Source of the DNA: Paenibacillus camerounensis
GTDB taxonomy: Bacteria; Bacillota; Bacilli; Paenibacillales; Paenibacillaceae
Assembly: GCF_000723885.1 (NCBI RefSeq)
Contig: NZ_CCDG010000034.1
Span: forward strand, 1-40,841
Direction: 5' to 3'
Length of the DNA stretch: 40,841 bases
The translations under genes were made by a program, and so were the position numbers. Every line of letters begins with the position of its first letter. Position 1 is the stretch's first letter. Positions 24,713 through 32,586 of this stretch are shown here, piece after piece. The notes under the pieces are model-generated. The model worked only from the letters and a program-made list of their open reading frames with translations. It did no database searches and was not told the origin of the DNA.

Positions 24713-25669
24713 CTAGAGTTCCAGTTCTTTACCGTCCGGGACCGGCAGGCCGAATACCGGCAGACCCTGCTCATCCCATAATACCGGCTGGACACGGGCA
24801 TGGCGGTTAGGGTCAAACAGGGGATCTCCAGTGATCTCCTTATAGCTTCTGGCATGATAGACGATCAGCTCCCGCGATCCGTCCGGCGATACAGTAAAGC
24901 TGTTATGCCCCGGTCCGTACTGGCTGGTCTCCTCGCTTGAAGCAAAGACAGGAACCGGGGATTTAATCCATGATCCGCTGTCCAGCAGATCGCTGCTGTC
25001 TGCTGCCGTGAGCATGCCCATACAGTAATTGTGGTTAGTCGCGCTGGCAGAGTAAGTCAGGAAGATTCTGCCGTTCTTTTTCAGGATGGCCGCCCCTTCA
25101 TTTACGCGGTAGCCGATAATTTCCCAGTCATATTCAGGCCGGGTCAGCACCGTCTGCTCCCCTTCCAGTGTCCACGGGTTGGACATCCTCGAGATGAACA
25201 GGCTGGAATTCCCCTGAACCGAAGGGTCCTCCTGGGCCCATACCAGATATTGTGCTCCGGCATGCTCAAAGGTTGTAGCGTCCAGCGAGAAGGTATCCCA
25301 GGCAGTGTAGATTCGCCCCTTCTCTTCCCAGCTGCCCTCAAGCGGATTGTCCGCCCCGTTCTCCAGCACATATAGGCGCTGTGCAAAAGGAGCATCATCG
25401 CTGCCTGCGGAGAAATACACATACCATTTGCCGCCGATGTAATGAATTTCCGGCGCCCACACATAACCGCTCATGATGCCGGTAATATGTTTGGTCCATA
25501 TTACAACCGGCTCACTGCCGGCAAGCCCTCCGAGTGTCTGTGCTCTGCGCAGCTCAATCCGGTCGTACTCGGGTACTGAAGCGGTAAAATAATAATAGCC
25601 GTCACTGTGCCGGTAAATGCAGGGATCTGCACGCTGAAGGACTAAGGGATTGGTAAGAGTTTCTTTCAT
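24713..25669 (-). CDS. GH43 alpha-L-arabinofuranosidase, subfamily 26-like
   Basis: Intracellular enzyme of 318 residues, a single five-bladed beta-propeller of family GH43. It shows ADPCIYRHSDGYYYFTAS at the start (catalytic base Asp15), LDATTF (Asp130, pKa-tuning Asp) and NEGAAIL (Glu191, general acid). The string VPEYDRIELRRA is typical of the subfamily 26 group, which contains exo-1,5-alpha-L-arabinofuranosidases. A CAGGAGG site precedes the ATG. It is the last of three genes transcribed from about 30018 and probably releases single arabinoses from imported arabino-oligosaccharides. Confidence 0.92.
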   Translation of the reverse strand: MKETLTNPLVLQRADPCIYRHSDGYYYFTASVPEYDRIELRRAQTLGGLAGSEPVVIWTKHITGIMSGYVWAPEIHYIGGKWYVYFSAGSDDAPFAQRLYVLENGADNPLEGSWEEKGRIYTAWDTFSLDATTFEHAGAQYLVWAQEDPSVQGNSSLFISRMSNPWTLEGEQTVLTRPEYDWEIIGYRVNEGAAILKKNGRIFLTYSASATNHNYCMGMLTAADSSDLLDSGSWIKSPVPVFASSEETSQYGPGHNSFTVSPDGSRELIVYHARSYKEITGDPLFDPNRHARVQPVLWDEQGLPVFGLPVPDGKELEL

Positions 25670-25724
25670 AATATAGCAGCCTCCTGGTTTATCTGTCTTT
25701 ATAGCGGTTCTTTACATGCTGCTT

Positions 25725-27539
25725 CTACAGCTTCACCGGCAGCATCAGCCCGTCTTCGCCAAAGCTTAAGGGATCAATGCAGGTTTCACGGTGAATGCCT
25801 TTATAATCATCGAACCGGGTAAGCGGTGTAACGAACCGGTGATATGCAATCCAGTATTTTCCGCTATCCGGGTCATTCATTATGGAATGATGTGCAGTAC
25901 CGAGCATATCCTTGTCTTTATTTTTGCTGAGAACGGTATACAGGAAGGTGACCGGCCCGTAGAGCTGCTCCGCCGTTCCATAGTTCACATGATAGTCCTC
26001 GCTGCCGGTATCATCGCAGGACCAGGTGAAGTGATACAGTCCGTCCCGCTTAAGCACGGTTACGGCCTCACGGAAGTCATGCAGCCCTTCCAGATTACGC
26101 ATCGTATCTTCAACGACTGAGACCATATCTGCACCAAGCTCTACAATTGCTGCGTGGCTGTTACCAAACAGCATATACACCTTGCCGTCCTCTTCGGCAT
26201 AGATGGACGGGTCGATCGCCTGTCCCATTACCAGCCCGAGCCGGCTGATCTGCTCAAGTGTAATCAGCGGCTCCGGCTGCGCAATGAACGGGCCTACAGG
26301 CGTATCGGCAACGGCCACGCCGATGGCACTGTCTCCATCCGGCTTTTTACCGCAGAAATAATAGTAGTAGCGGCCGTCCTTAGCGGCGATGCACGGAGCC
26401 CAGGCGCTGCTGACTGCCCAAGGCACATCATCGGTCGCAAGATCGAGGATAACGCCCTCGTCCTTCCACAGCCGGAGATTATCCGACGAGAAGACATGGA
26501 ACTGCGTTCCCGACCAGCCGGTGAAGCCGTCTGTTGTCGGATACAGATAGTAACGGTCTCCGAATTTAGCCAGATCCGGGTCAGCGAACTGTCCGGGCAG
26601 CACCTGGTGGCCGTCTCCGAAGGCCTGCAGCAGCAGGCTGGATTCCTCAAAGGTAACCGGCAGCACGCCGCCATGGCGCTTTTTGTTGACACCAAGGTCA
26701 AACTCGCCGTCTTCAAGCACCCGGAACTCTCCGCTGCCAAGATCTGAGGTCAGGAGCGGCAGATACCCTTTGCCTTCGGCATAACGGTCCACAATCAGGC
26801 ACCACTCATCTCGGCCGTTCAGCTTAAAGATCTCCGGGCCTTCTACACCCATGATCGCTTCCAGAACAGGAGCATCTACATAGCTGAAGGCATCCTTATC
26901 CAGAGAAGCGCCTTCCTCTACCCGGATATTCTTGGTGGTCTCATCCTTGGAGTAGCGGTAATACTTGCCGCCTGCCTCAATAATTGTTGTATCTATGATG
27001 TGATTCTCACGCTCAATGTATTTCTCTGCCGGACTGAAGGAACGGAAATCCTTGGTGCGGGCGCTGTAGATTTTGTGCTTCCGTCCGCTTTCATGAGCTT
27101 CCTGTGTAGCAGAAGCCCAGAATACCAGAAATTCGTCTGCCGCTTCGTCATAAATAGCCTCCGGCGCCCACACACAGCCGGCGCCTTCCACGCCGACGGT
27201 AACCGGCCAAGGCTCTGACCACTTCACCAGGTCAGCTGATTCCCAGACGATAATATCGCGGCTTCCGCCCTCAACTGCCGTGCCCCAGCCCTTGCCGCTG
27301 GCAATGCGGAGATCGGTCGCAATCAGATAGAACTTGCCTTCCTTGGGCGAACGGACGATAAAGGGATCTCTCGCTCCCTTTTCTCCAAGCTCCGAGCGCA
27401 GAACCGGCCGGCCCCCGTTCAGGTCTTTCCAGTGCAGGCCGTTCTCGCTGTATGAGAAGTATACCTGTTCACCGTCCGGCTGCTCCCCGATAAAATGAAC
27501 TAAAAGATAGCCGGTGTACGTTAATTTGGATTGGGACAA
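25725..27539 (-). CDS. Tandem double-GH43 protein
   Basis: Protein of 604 residues starting at TTG 27539 with an AAGGAGGG site six bases upstream. It consists of two GH43-like propellers. The first (about 5-310) has ARDPFIV (Asp58), IDTTIIEAGGKYYRYSKDE (Asp183) and VEGPEIF (Glu236), as expected for the catalytic triad. The second (about 315-604) has FADPDLAKFGDRYYLYPTTD (Asp320), AIDPSIYAEEDGKVYMLFG (Asp443) and REAVTVLKRDG (Glu491). Both may be active. No signal peptide. It is the middle gene of the arabinan operon. Single GH43 domains are about 300 residues, so this is a fusion of two. Activities are likely arabinofuranosidase, arabinanase or xylosidase; which one cannot be told from sequence. 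Confidence 0.88.
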   Translation of the reverse strand: MSQSKLTYTGYLLVHFIGEQPDGEQVYFSYSENGLHWKDLNGGRPVLRSELGEKGARDPFIVRSPKEGKFYLIATDLRIASGKGWGTAVEGGSRDIIVWESADLVKWSEPWPVTVGVEGAGCVWAPEAIYDEAADEFLVFWASATQEAHESGRKHKIYSARTKDFRSFSPAEKYIERENHIIDTTIIEAGGKYYRYSKDETTKNIRVEEGASLDKDAFSYVDAPVLEAIMGVEGPEIFKLNGRDEWCLIVDRYAEGKGYLPLLTSDLGSGEFRVLEDGEFDLGVNKKRHGGVLPVTFEESSLLLQAFGDGHQVLPGQFADPDLAKFGDRYYLYPTTDGFTGWSGTQFHVFSSDNLRLWKDEGVILDLATDDVPWAVSSAWAPCIAAKDGRYYYYFCGKKPDGDSAIGVAVADTPVGPFIAQPEPLITLEQISRLGLVMGQAIDPSIYAEEDGKVYMLFGNSHAAIVELGADMVSVVEDTMRNLEGLHDFREAVTVLKRDGLYHFTWSCDDTGSEDYHVNYGTAEQLYGPVTFLYTVLSKNKDKDMLGTAHHSIMNDPDSGKYWIAYHRFVTPLTRFDDYKGIHRETCIDPLSFGEDGLMLPVKL

Positions 27540-27567
27540 GATAAGCCCTCCTTACAGGAATGTTGGA

Positions 27568-29952
27568 TTATTTAGCTTGGATTCGGAATACAGTAACGGA
27601 ATGTCCCGGGAATTCATAAGCAAAGCTGCTGCCTTCAAAAGCAATCGTCCCGCTGGACGGGCTGACCTTCAGCGGCTCCTCAAAGCTGTTCTCGGCATCC
27701 AGACTGACTCCGGACAGCTCATGAATCTCAGCCAGGTATGAAGCAGCTGCCAGCTCCTGCAGCTCTACCGTAACCGGAAGCGGAGTATCAAGGACATTTA
27801 CCGCCTTGACGATCACATCACCGGTACTATCCTCCACACTTGCCGTATAATACAGCGGCTGGATGTCCGGCTGGCGGTCTTCCGCCGAGTTGATCACAGC
27901 ACCGTCAATCGAGGCTGTGATCTGCCGGCCGCTGACATGCAGCTCCAGCTCATAATCGGTATCATTCTCCACCGTGAACAGGCTCTGGGTCAGGCAGGAG
28001 CCCCGGCCTTCAGTTACCGCACTCAGCGTACTGTCCTGATTCTGCCAGCCGCCCAGCTCCCAGTTGAGCCTGTTCTTAGTATCCTGCATGCCATAGAAGA
28101 TCAGGAAGGCGCGGACGCCGCCGGTTTTGCGGGCAGTCAGTCTGAGCGTGTAGTCACTCCAGTCCGTTTCTCCCAGTGTGAAGGAGCGCAGCTCCTCCTC
28201 TTTGCTTACTGTTCCTTCTGTGTCATTGAGCTCCACCGGTGCTTCTATCACCTTTTGCTCGCCTGTCAGATTGTTGGTCAGCGTAATGTTGCTGTACGTT
28301 ACAGCCGATTTCTCGGCAGCCAGGACAATACTTCCCTTCACCGGCTCTTGAACAGGCTCCGGCTGCTCCGGCAGATTCTCGGCAGCAATCTGCAGCAGCC
28401 GGTCTCCCTGATGGTTCATGAACAGCTTCTGGACATAGTAATTCGGTGTGCCGAATACCTCATGATTATTGAACCAGATCATATCCGGCTTCCAGTTAAC
28501 ATAGTCGACATTGCACAGCATCGGCGCATAACAGGCGAGACCGATGGCATGGGCATTGCGTTCCAGCCGGGTCATAAATGCGGCTTCCACCAGGGCATTA
28601 TAGTAGGTATTGCCCCAGGATGCATATTCACCCAGGAACACCTTAGGCTCATCAGCCTTGAAGCTGTCGTACCGGTCCATATTGGCCAGGAACCACTCCG
28701 GGGACTGGTAGTAATGCTCGTCAACAAGATCAGAGCCGTGTTCTCTGGCCGAAGCCCAGCCCCGCTCATACTCGCCGCCGGCAGCGAACGGACCGCTGCT
28801 GTTAATCACTTGCATATCCGGGTACTGCTCTTTAATCGCCTTATGGAAATACGGGTACCGCTCAAAGAACGGCTCGCCGACCTCCTCGTTGCCGATTGCA
28901 ATATATTCCAGCCCGAACGGCTCGGGATGGCCAAGGGAGCTGCGGATTGCGCCCCACTCTGTGGAGGCATCGCCAATGGCGAATTCAATAACGTCCAGGG
29001 CATCCTGAATCCACGGCCCCAGCTCGTCCAGCGGAACGATGCGCTTGTGGTGCGGGTCATAGCCGCCCGGCAATACGGGAATAGCCTTGGCACCGATGTC
29101 TTCGCAGAACTGGAAGTACTCATAGTAGCCGAGGCCCAGTGTCTGATTATACTGCCAGTTATTACGTCTTGCCGGACGGGCAGCCAGCTCTCCGATCGTA
29201 TTCTTCCAGCGGTACATTGAATTCCGGTCATCCGGATTCAGCGAGCCGTCATGAACAAGGCAGCCGCCGGGGAATCTCATGAATTTCGGCTTCATATCCG
29301 CCAGCAGGACGGCAATGTCCTCACGCAGTCCGTTGCGGCGTCCAAGATAGGTCTTCTCAGGGAACAGGGATACCAGATCAAGCTCCAGCCTGCCCTGCCC
29401 GCCGGTGAGAATAACCAGTCTGCAAGCGTTATCAGTGCAGTCTGAGGTCAATACCGCTTCATATTTCCCCCAGTCAGCAGAATCCACAGCAAGCTCAGCC
29501 GATGCGCATACCGCGCCGTTCCGGTCCTCAATAAGAACACGTACAGGCACATTGAAGCTATCCGTGCGCCGGGCATAGACAGAGAAGAGGTATTTCCCGC
29601 CTTCCTTTACAGGAATACCGGTGTTAAAGCCAGCATTAGACAAGCCGACACCCTCACCCGGCTCGTTAATTTCAATAACCGCATAATGCGGGTTTTTGGA
29701 GTGGAACGGCGATTCGCTCTCTACCGTCAGCTGCGCCCGCCCGCCGCCGCGTTCCACCTTGTCCCAGGCAGTCAACGCATGGTAGCCGGGATGGTCAATC
29801 GGGTCGAATTCGAACGAGCGGTTCTGGACCAGCTCAGCATACAATCCCCCGTCGGCCGCATGATTAAGGTCCTCAAAGAAAATACCGAACATATCGCCCA
29901 GCGCTGCTCCAGTCTTTTGCGTGTACACCTTCAGCTTGGTCTGGTTATTCAT
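27568..29952 (-). CDS. GH51 alpha-L-arabinofuranosidase with extra carbohydrate-binding-like domains
   Basis: Intracellular enzyme of 794 residues, longer than the roughly 500-residue bacterial GH51 enzymes. The N-terminal strand GIFFEDLNHAADGGLYAELV begins the catalytic barrel. A CBM4-like beta-sandwich insertion follows (about 60-200). The barrel resumes at MRFPGGCLVHDG; the acid/base Glu356 is in AIGNEEVG and the nucleophile Glu442 in FLGEYASWGN. After about residue 560 a laminin-G-like domain (LRLTARKTGGVRAFLIFYGM, then NRLNWELGGWQNQ) is inserted in the C-terminal sandwich. It hydrolyses terminal arabinofuranose from arabinan or arabinogalactan fragments. First gene of a three-gene operon with a good promoter at 30025-30054. 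Confidence 0.92.
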   Translation of the reverse strand: MNNQTKLKVYTQKTGAALGDMFGIFFEDLNHAADGGLYAELVQNRSFEFDPIDHPGYHALTAWDKVERGGGRAQLTVESESPFHSKNPHYAVIEINEPGEGVGLSNAGFNTGIPVKEGGKYLFSVYARRTDSFNVPVRVLIEDRNGAVCASAELAVDSADWGKYEAVLTSDCTDNACRLVILTGGQGRLELDLVSLFPEKTYLGRRNGLREDIAVLLADMKPKFMRFPGGCLVHDGSLNPDDRNSMYRWKNTIGELAARPARRNNWQYNQTLGLGYYEYFQFCEDIGAKAIPVLPGGYDPHHKRIVPLDELGPWIQDALDVIEFAIGDASTEWGAIRSSLGHPEPFGLEYIAIGNEEVGEPFFERYPYFHKAIKEQYPDMQVINSSGPFAAGGEYERGWASAREHGSDLVDEHYYQSPEWFLANMDRYDSFKADEPKVFLGEYASWGNTYYNALVEAAFMTRLERNAHAIGLACYAPMLCNVDYVNWKPDMIWFNNHEVFGTPNYYVQKLFMNHQGDRLLQIAAENLPEQPEPVQEPVKGSIVLAAEKSAVTYSNITLTNNLTGEQKVIEAPVELNDTEGTVSKEEELRSFTLGETDWSDYTLRLTARKTGGVRAFLIFYGMQDTKNRLNWELGGWQNQDSTLSAVTEGRGSCLTQSLFTVENDTDYELELHVSGRQITASIDGAVINSAEDRQPDIQPLYYTASVEDSTGDVIVKAVNVLDTPLPVTVELQELAAASYLAEIHELSGVSLDAENSFEEPLKVSPSSGTIAFEGSSFAYEFPGHSVTVFRIQAK

Positions 29953-29987
29953 TGATCCTGTTCCTCTCTTATAAAGCCTTTATTTAG

Positions 29988-30003
29988 TTAATATATATAT
30001 TAA
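29988..30003. promoter_or_regulatory. Palindromic operator candidate, downstream copy
   Basis: TTAATATATATATTAA, a perfect 16-bp palindrome at about +15 to +30 of the arabinan transcript. It shares the pattern TTAAnATATAnATTAA with the copy at 30126-30141. Confidence 0.4.
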
Positions 30004-30024
30004 TACATTTATAATTACAAAAAT

Positions 30025-30054
30025 ATTATAGTCAGATGAATGGTATGGAGTCAA
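30025..30054 (-). promoter_or_regulatory. Promoter of the arabinan (GH51-GH43-GH43) operon
   Basis: On the minus strand TTGACT (30049-30054) and a perfect TATAAT (30025-30030) are 18 bases apart. The leader to the GH51 ATG is about 65 bases. Confidence 0.7.
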
Positions 30055-30125
30055 TCCATAGTTATAGAAATGATTGAACTATTTAAAGAATAAATGGTTA
30101 ACAGGGGCCTATTCACCCCATTCAA

Positions 30126-30141
30126 TTAACATATACATTAA
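30126..30141. promoter_or_regulatory. Palindromic operator candidate, upstream copy
   Basis: TTAACATATACATTAA, near-palindrome matching the copy at 29988-30003 at 14 of 16 positions. The centres are 138 bases apart, about 13 helical turns, with the promoter between them. Confidence 0.35.
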
Positions 30142-30240
30142 TTAAATTTCATACTACTCTTAACAGACTCCAGTGACCTTTTGTACAAATCTTTGACCGA
30201 GCAGCAAACAGATCAAGGGAATCGCAGTAAAACCGCAACT

Positions 30241-30266
30241 AAAAAAGACCCGCCTTCCGGCAGATC
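30241..30266 (-). terminator. Terminator of the histidine-kinase gene
   Basis: On the minus strand GATCTGCC, loop GGAA, GGCGGGTC (8 pairs including G-U), then six T (30241-30246). It lies 45 bases past the kinase stop. Confidence 0.75.
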
Positions 30267-30310
30267 TCCCCCTCCCTCTTTCTCCTATCTATCGCACATC
30301 CTGCTTACTC

Positions 30311-31510
30311 CTACAGGACAGGCTCATTCATGTAGACCGGGTCGTTTACCAAGGGCAGGCTGACCCTCACCGTTGTACCCACCTTAATCTCGGAGTCGAC
30401 CCTGATCTGTCCGCCATACGTTTCGATCAACTGCTTGCAGATGGATAACCCGATCCCCGTCCCCTTTTGCTTCGTGGTAAAGAAGGGGTCAAATATCCGG
30501 TCCAGCTTATCCCTCGGAATTCCTGCGCCATTGTCGGCAAAAATCAGCACAATCAGGTTTGGCTCCGCCTGTGCCGTAATCGTAACGTCAATTCTGCCGC
30601 TGAAGGCCGTGAAGGAGTCGATGCTATTTTTTAAAATATTCAGGAAAACCTGCTCCAGCTGGGAGGCGCTTCCCAGTGTCAGCACTTGCTCTGCGGAGTA
30701 GTCTACATTGAGAATGATATTATCGCTGAGGATCAGCTGATTCACGATATTGATCACTCTGTGTACAACCTCGATAACGTTAAAAATCTCACCGTCACTC
30801 TTTACGATATCCCCTTTGCGGGACAGCACCAGAAAATCGGTAACCAGCTTATTCAGATTGTCGATTTCCTTAATTGTAATATCCATGTAGGTGCGAAGCT
30901 CTGCCGCCTTGATTACAGGCTCCTTCAGCCGGTTGTTGACCAGCTGGGCGAAGCCTTTTATAGAAGCTAACGGATTACGGATTTCATGAGCCATGCCTGC
31001 TGCCATCTGCCCCATAACGGCTATCTTTTGTTCATGCAGGCTGTCAATCTCCTGGTTCTTGTTGGATAGATAGCCTTGGGCGAAACCGGTAAACCGGACC
31101 CAGTTGCATTCCATCAGACGGCCGTTAATATGCAGTCGTTCCGCTGAATCGCCCACCCCGTCCTCAATCACCCGGAACATCACATTCTGGGCTGTCAGAT
31201 TCAGATCCTTGCTCATTTCCAGCATCAGATCAAAGTGCTTACCGAATATATCCGCCATGAACACCCCCTGCTGGGCGCCTTCGTGCCGCTGCACCTCAAG
31301 ATACTGCGTATAATTCCCGGGATTCATGAACAAGGCCCCGATCATATGTAAAAGGATCTCCTTGAAGCTTGAATCCAGTATTTCCTTATTCGCTGCAATA
31401 AACATGGCAAAATCTGAACTTCTGCCGGTTATAGACCGATAATGCCTGTCCAGAATGACAGGAACCGTAGAAATTAATGATGCACGCAATTCATTTTCAT
31501 TGTATGCCAT
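30311..31510 (-). CDS. Orphan soluble sensor histidine kinase (sporulation-kinase-like)
   Basis: Protein of 399 residues with no transmembrane helix. Residues 1-150 are an all-helical N-terminal sensing region that I cannot name. The dimerisation/phosphoacceptor domain has GQMAAGMAHEIRNPLASIKG with His175. The catalytic domain has the N-box (FLNILKNSIDS), G1 (FADNGAGIP), F-box (IFDPFFTTK) and G2 (GTGIGLSICKQL). The kinase part is close in style to Kin-type sporulation kinases of Bacillus. No response regulator is adjacent, which fits a phosphorelay entry kinase feeding a remote Spo0F-like protein; this is inference. The gene is flanked by its own terminator and a divergent AraC gene. Confidence 0.92.
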   Translation of the reverse strand: MAYNENELRASLISTVPVILDRHYRSITGRSSDFAMFIAANKEILDSSFKEILLHMIGALFMNPGNYTQYLEVQRHEGAQQGVFMADIFGKHFDLMLEMSKDLNLTAQNVMFRVIEDGVGDSAERLHINGRLMECNWVRFTGFAQGYLSNKNQEIDSLHEQKIAVMGQMAAGMAHEIRNPLASIKGFAQLVNNRLKEPVIKAAELRTYMDITIKEIDNLNKLVTDFLVLSRKGDIVKSDGEIFNVIEVVHRVINIVNQLILSDNIILNVDYSAEQVLTLGSASQLEQVFLNILKNSIDSFTAFSGRIDVTITAQAEPNLIVLIFADNGAGIPRDKLDRIFDPFFTTKQKGTGIGLSICKQLIETYGGQIRVDSEIKVGTTVRVSLPLVNDPVYMNEPVL

Positions 31511-31546
31511 TTTTATCCACCTTCATGTTATTGGAACCCTATTTGA

Positions 31547-31575
31547 ACTGTACGACGTATAGTCATTTTTGTAAA
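31547..31575 (-). promoter_or_regulatory. Candidate promoter of the histidine kinase
   Basis: Minus strand TTTACA (31570-31575) and TACAGT (31547-31552), spacing 17. A moderate match to the vegetative consensus. Confidence 0.35.
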
Positions 31576-31704
31576 TATTGGATTTATGGAAGTTTCAGGG
31601 CTGTAAGCCTTTTCGTCAAAAAAATGAATGAATTCCGTCAATGCATGATAAAATCATTAACAATGGCTAGACAATCCACTACTGTAAGAAACGGAGCGTA
31701 CACT

Positions 31705-32565
31705 GTGAATAACCAGCAACTGATCCGGATGTATATGGAGAATGTGGAGGTACATGTAACGGCTGCCGGATACAATCAGGTATGGACCGATTGGCGGGAG
31801 CTGGACTACACGCCTGACTACAACAAGTTCTACCTGATCTGCGAAGGGGAGGGCTGGCTGAAAATCGGTGATACGGAATTCACTCCGCAGCCTGGTGAGT
31901 GGTTCCTGATGCCGGAGGGGGTCAAGCAGTCTTTTTCATATACTTCCGGGCCGCGGTACACCAAGTACTGGTGCCATTTCACCGCACGGATCGGGGAACG
32001 TAATCTGTTTGATCTGCTGCACACGCCGGTATGGATCGGCAAGGAGCAGGACAGCACGCCCATTGAGCTTTTCCGTGAGCTGCTGAAATACCATAGGGAT
32101 TCTTCTATCACCGGTCCCCTGCTGGTCAAATCCGCTATGCTGAGGCTTATCTCATACTATCTGGAACGGAGCGCGGTAACCCCGCAAGGCCTCAGTACGG
32201 CAGCAGTATCTGAGCCGCTTCAGCAGGTCATCTCGCATATTCAGCGCTTCTACCACCGGAATCTGACGATCGAAGAACTGGCGGAGCAGGCACACCTGCA
32301 GCCCAACTACTTCATCCGTGTATTTAAAAGACAGTTCGGAACCTCTCCGATCCAGTACATCAACAAAAAAAGACTCGAGGAAGCCAAGCTGCTGCTTGTG
32401 ACCACGAATCTTATGCTCGCAGAAATCGGCGAACGGGTAGGGATTCCCGACATCTCTTACCTGTCAAGAACATTCAAAACCGCTACAGGCTTTTCGCCGA
32501 CAGCCTACCGGCTGACCTTCAGTCCGGAGCAGCGGCTTGAACACGCAAAAAAACCTCAGCAATGA
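31705..32565 (+). CDS. AraC-family transcriptional regulator
   Basis: Soluble regulator of 286 residues. The start chosen is GTG 31705 with GGAG eight bases upstream; the frame is open back to 31477 but would overlap the divergent kinase gene and gives no family sequence. The N-terminal cupin half reads FYLICEGEGWLKIG, then QPGEWFLMPEGV. The C-terminal half carries the two helix-turn-helix motifs (TIEELAEQAHLQPNYFIRVF; LAEIGERVGIPDISYLSRTF) ending GFSPTAYRLTF. It is convergent with the GH95 gene, 21 bases away, and may regulate it or the arabinan operon; neither link is shown by the sequence. The last codons form the 5' arm of the terminator. Confidence 0.92.
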   Translation: MNNQQLIRMYMENVEVHVTAAGYNQVWTDWRELDYTPDYNKFYLICEGEGWLKIGDTEFTPQPGEWFLMPEGVKQSFSYTSGPRYTKYWCHFTARIGERNLFDLLHTPVWIGKEQDSTPIELFRELLKYHRDSSITGPLLVKSAMLRLISYYLERSAVTPQGLSTAAVSEPLQQVISHIQRFYHRNLTIEELAEQAHLQPNYFIRVFKRQFGTSPIQYINKKRLEEAKLLLVTTNLMLAEIGERVGIPDISYLSRTFKTATGFSPTAYRLTFSPEQRLEHAKKPQQ

Positions 32566-32576
32566 GGTTTTTTTGC
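32545..32576. terminator. Bidirectional terminator overlapping the AraC stop codon
   Basis: Perfect 14-bp stem, GCAAAAAAACCTCA (32545-32558) with 32563-32576, and a GCAA tetraloop. The TGA stop of the AraC gene (32563-32565) opens the 3' arm. Seven-base T-runs occur on both strands, so it also ends the GH95 transcript. Confidence 0.88.
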
Positions 32577-32586
32577 ATGTGTCTGA

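Larger units (their letters stand above)
29953..30310. other. 358-bp intergenic region upstream of the arabinan operon
   Basis: AT-rich from 29980 to 30165. It holds the operon promoter, two matched 16-bp palindromes on either side of it, and at 30241-30266 the terminator of the histidine-kinase gene. No credible gene. Confidence 0.75.

Noticed and set aside
27937..29220. 427-codon plus-strand frame
   Set aside because: Antisense to the GH51 gene with intact catalytic motifs; no domain or ribosome site.
30179..30190. AraR operator
   Set aside because: TTTTGTACAAAT matches only one half of the B. subtilis AraR consensus and lies about 150 bases upstream of the promoter, so it is too weak to call.
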